Assembly: GCA_947492175.1 (NCBI GenBank)
Contig: CANLMQ010000024.1
Coordinates: forward strand, 1 to 64,000
Reading direction: 5' to 3'
Length of the DNA stretch: 64,000 nt
Source: an uncultured Draconibacterium sp.
GTDB taxonomy: Bacteria; Bacteroidota; Bacteroidia; Bacteroidales; Prolixibacteraceae
A program made the position numbers and the translations under genes. This document shows positions 63,101 through 64,000 of this stretch, piece by piece. The notes beneath the pieces were generated by a model. It saw only the letters and a list, made by a program, of their open reading frames with translations. It had not been told where the DNA came from and did not search any database. How positions within the stretch are numbered: position 1 is the first letter of the stretch; each line of letters opens with the position of its first letter.

Positions 63101-63492
63101 CTCTTTACTAACTCATCAGCTTTAATTGAGCTCATAGAATACCCTAAAGCTTTTTTCTCACGCTTGATACCAAGAGCCGTGACTACAACCTCATCAATAC
63201 CTACAGCATCTGTCTTAAGAGTAATGTCGATAACTGTGCGTGAACCAACTTGTTCTTCAACAGTTGTCATCCCAACAAATGAGAATACCAAAACTGCATC
63301 TGAAGGAACAGACAAAGAATAGTTACCATCCAAATTAGTAATTACTCCATTACTGGTTCCTTTTTGAATAATAGACACACCGGGAATTCCGGCGCCGTCT
63401 TCGTCAATAACCGTACCGGTTACTTTTTGTTGTGCCATTGCACTACTTAGCAGTACAAAACACATTGCAAAAACTAGAAGAATTTTTCTCAT
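60169..63492 (-). CDS. SusC/RagA TonB-dependent outer-membrane transporter (unit 3)
   Basis: A 1107-residue TonB-linked transporter with signal peptide 1-20, carboxypeptidase-D-regulatory-like domain (KVTGTVIDEDGAGIPGVSI), DEVVVTALG near 100, plug with IINIRNSVSLTSSSSTRPLFVVDG and EILKGAKASVLYGYAGANG, and a barrel ending SFGCEIKLGF. The plug loop of four or five serines in place of the usual NNQP motif is unlike the other two. It starts 36 bases after the ROK gene of unit 3, with which it probably shares a transcript. Confidence 0.95.
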   Translation of the reverse strand: MRKILLVFAMCFVLLSSAMAQQKVTGTVIDEDGAGIPGVSIIQKGTSNGVITNLDGNYSLSVPSDAVLVFSFVGMTTVEEQVGSRTVIDITLKTDAVGIDEVVVTALGIKREKKALGYSMSSIKADELVKSGIPVNPLTSLYGKAAGVRISGTANGPTGGMIINIRNSVSLTSSSSTRPLFVVDGIPIFDENTSMNRNDRDGRDKGTGINDINAEDIESIEILKGAKASVLYGYAGANGVVLITTKSGKQKKGLGIEVNSSFTWDKVAYYPDLQDEFGTGSSVGAAMPNPENTDADGFRYKDIDGVRTPVYYGGGGSAGFGPRMDGRDILWWDGEMRPYSPQPDNFKELFRTGHLRTNGFSLSNAGDMGNVRLGYTNKKFTSTVIGAEQDNHIFSFNGKMNISKKISVNYISNYYYTFNHNAPFRMQDGLVTYGINRDMKPDLWKNNILDDTGVYWYFRDKERSEAAGGLVGKLGGTYFWNQTQNDFDETRHHLIQSINTNIDFTDWMSLTLRSGFDMTRKLNEVKKKVTRPLSEDSQQGYYSVDERNIFNLYNNVYLNFDKDINEDFQLSGLVGFVYEKFSDRHVKSLTSEFLVENWFSLGNSSKDVKSEGSGSRKSSVLYGVLASAQLAFRNQLFIEIQGRNDWSSILPPQNNSYFYPGASVSWIASETLVLPDVIQYLKVRSSFADVGRPGPIYFGNLAFDINSYGGIAYATSSSELPPADFETGIAEGKLPPENLKPERKRELEFGFEMNFFQGNRLGIDFAWFKSNTYDQIIALDVPKSSGVNKIKVNTGDVENSGLELQLTGKPIMSRAFNWDMTLNLAKYNTKIKELAEGVEIHPLWGVTGASMEARVGGEYGEIFINPWRRDDNGNLIVGSNGVYAFDTEQQIKVGKQLPDLTGGLSNSFSYKGLHLDFDFDFQFGGTLISQTNMYLKGNGTGKESLKYRDEARGGLPYYVNTDNQKIRLESHTASVPSDSKYDFILHDGVILPGVKEDGTENDNLIAAQEYYERTYWQGYMDITEDAIYKSDYLSLRRITFGYDLPKRLVDKTFLTRARISVFGNNIAYLYKDAPNVTPESYAGTNEFTEYSGMPGVRSFGCEIKLGF

Positions 63493-63528
63493 AGAATTTT
63501 AGATTAATTAATTAAATAACATTTAGAT

Positions 63529-64000
63529 TCAATCATACATATCACTAAATAACTTTTGAAACAACATGGCTGTCACTCCGTGTAATCCAGCCTGTTTCCA
63601 GTTCTTTGAAATCACAATTTTGGTATTTCCGGAAATCTGCTCCAAACAATATTGATTTACAGCTTGCTGAATAGGTGCCAGTACAAACTGATTGGCTTCT
63701 GCAATAACTCCTCCCAATACAATAATATCCGGATTTATTAACTGAATAGTATTGGCAAGTGCTCTCCCCAGCGCCTGGCCAACAGCATTGAACAATGAGA
63801 TCGAAAATTCGTCGCCTAATTTGGCGGCCTGTATTATATCATCAACCTGTAATTCATCCACCCTGTCTTTGAATTTTTGGGTGAGCTGTGAGATCTTTCC
63901 AGCCCTGACGGCCTCTTTGGCCCTGTCAATTAGAACGTACACAGAGGTAACGGTTTCGAGACATCCACGTTTGCCACAAATACATAAATTACCTTCATCT
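63529..64000 (-). CDS. ROK-family transcriptional regulator (unit 3), truncated by the window edge
   Basis: About 157 C-terminal residues of a ROK regulator; the 5' part lies beyond the window. The Zn motif CICGKRGCLE is present near the edge (about 63950-63985), followed by the same body as the paralogues (IQLINPDIIVLGGVI, PIQQAVNQYCLEQISGNTKIVISK, FQKLFSDMYD). It should regulate susC/susD of unit 3. Confidence 0.92.
   Translation of the reverse strand, partial: DEGNLCICGKRGCLETVTSVYVLIDRAKEAVRAGKISQLTQKFKDRVDELQVDDIIQAAKLGDEFSISLFNAVGQALGRALANTIQLINPDIIVLGGVIAEANQFVLAPIQQAVNQYCLEQISGNTKIVISKNWKQAGLHGVTAMLFQKLFSDMYD

Noticed and set aside
1..64000. tRNA or rRNA genes
   Set aside because: No cloverleaf with a GTTCRA-type arm and no rRNA-like conserved stretch was noticed on either strand; a covariance-model scan would settle this.

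Overview
The window looks like a chromosomal segment of a Bacteroidota bacterium. The evidence is three SusC/SusD-type outer-membrane pairs, a secreted protease with a C-terminal type IX secretion (T9SS) sorting domain, a UpxY-type (NusG-like) capsule antiterminator, a BT0820-like HAD protein, TAnnTTTG-like promoter elements and no clear Shine-Dalgarno sequences. The environmental order Marinilabiliales (Prolixibacteraceae-like) is my best guess from overall character; it is an inference, since no rRNA or marker set is present.

Layout. (1) 1-12.3 kb holds housekeeping and miscellaneous genes: a T9SS-exported trypsin-like protease (-), two CxxCH heme-binding proteins, a free-standing threonyl-tRNA editing domain, a DEAD-box helicase (+), then on the minus strand a DUF1080 lipoprotein, an SO_0444-like metal permease fused to an HMA domain, ketol-acid reductoisomerase (ilvC), and a possible three-gene unit of OM barrel, zinc-ribbon membrane protein and AraC regulator. 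(2) 12.4-39.3 kb, all plus strand, is a Wzx/Wzy-type exopolysaccharide/capsule locus. It runs PAP2 phosphatase, UpxY antiterminator (with a frameshift), OM barrel, HAD protein, Wza, Wzc tyrosine kinase, WecC, WecB, an AT-rich variable cassette (Wzx flippase, pyruvyltransferase-like protein, Wzy polymerase, three glycosyltransferases), bi-domain oxidoreductase, heparinase-like protein, WbuB-like glycosyltransferase, a short phosphoglycosyl transferase, Wzi and a WcaJ-like phosphoglycosyl transferase. WecB/WecC indicate UDP-ManNAc/ManNAcA as building blocks. (3) 39.7-64 kb, almost all minus strand, is a tandem array of ROK regulator-SusC-SusD units (three full units, an orphan ROK at the left end, and a ROK running off the right edge). 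It is interrupted by a complete IS4-family element with target-site duplication (48,060-49,434) and by a GNAT/membrane-protein gene pair.

How it works together (inference). The EPS locus has initiation (two PGTs), precursor supply, assembly, flipping, polymerisation, export, surface attachment and a dedicated antiterminator. The Sus array probably imports three related oligomeric ligands, each sensed by its own ROK protein; the DNA-binding helices of these ROKs are nearly the same, so cross-talk is expected.

The most unusual signals are: the ROK-SusCD array without any visible CAZyme; in-frame insertion of repeat-like DNA inside wecB and the heparinase gene; a recurring 7-bp-period tandem repeat theme at many spacers; a recombination scar (a 29-codon remnant of the oxidoreductase 5' end behind a duplicated hairpin) at the edge of the AT-rich cassette; a one-base frameshift in an A-tract of upxY; and a threonyl-tRNA editing domain that seems to lack its catalytic lysine.
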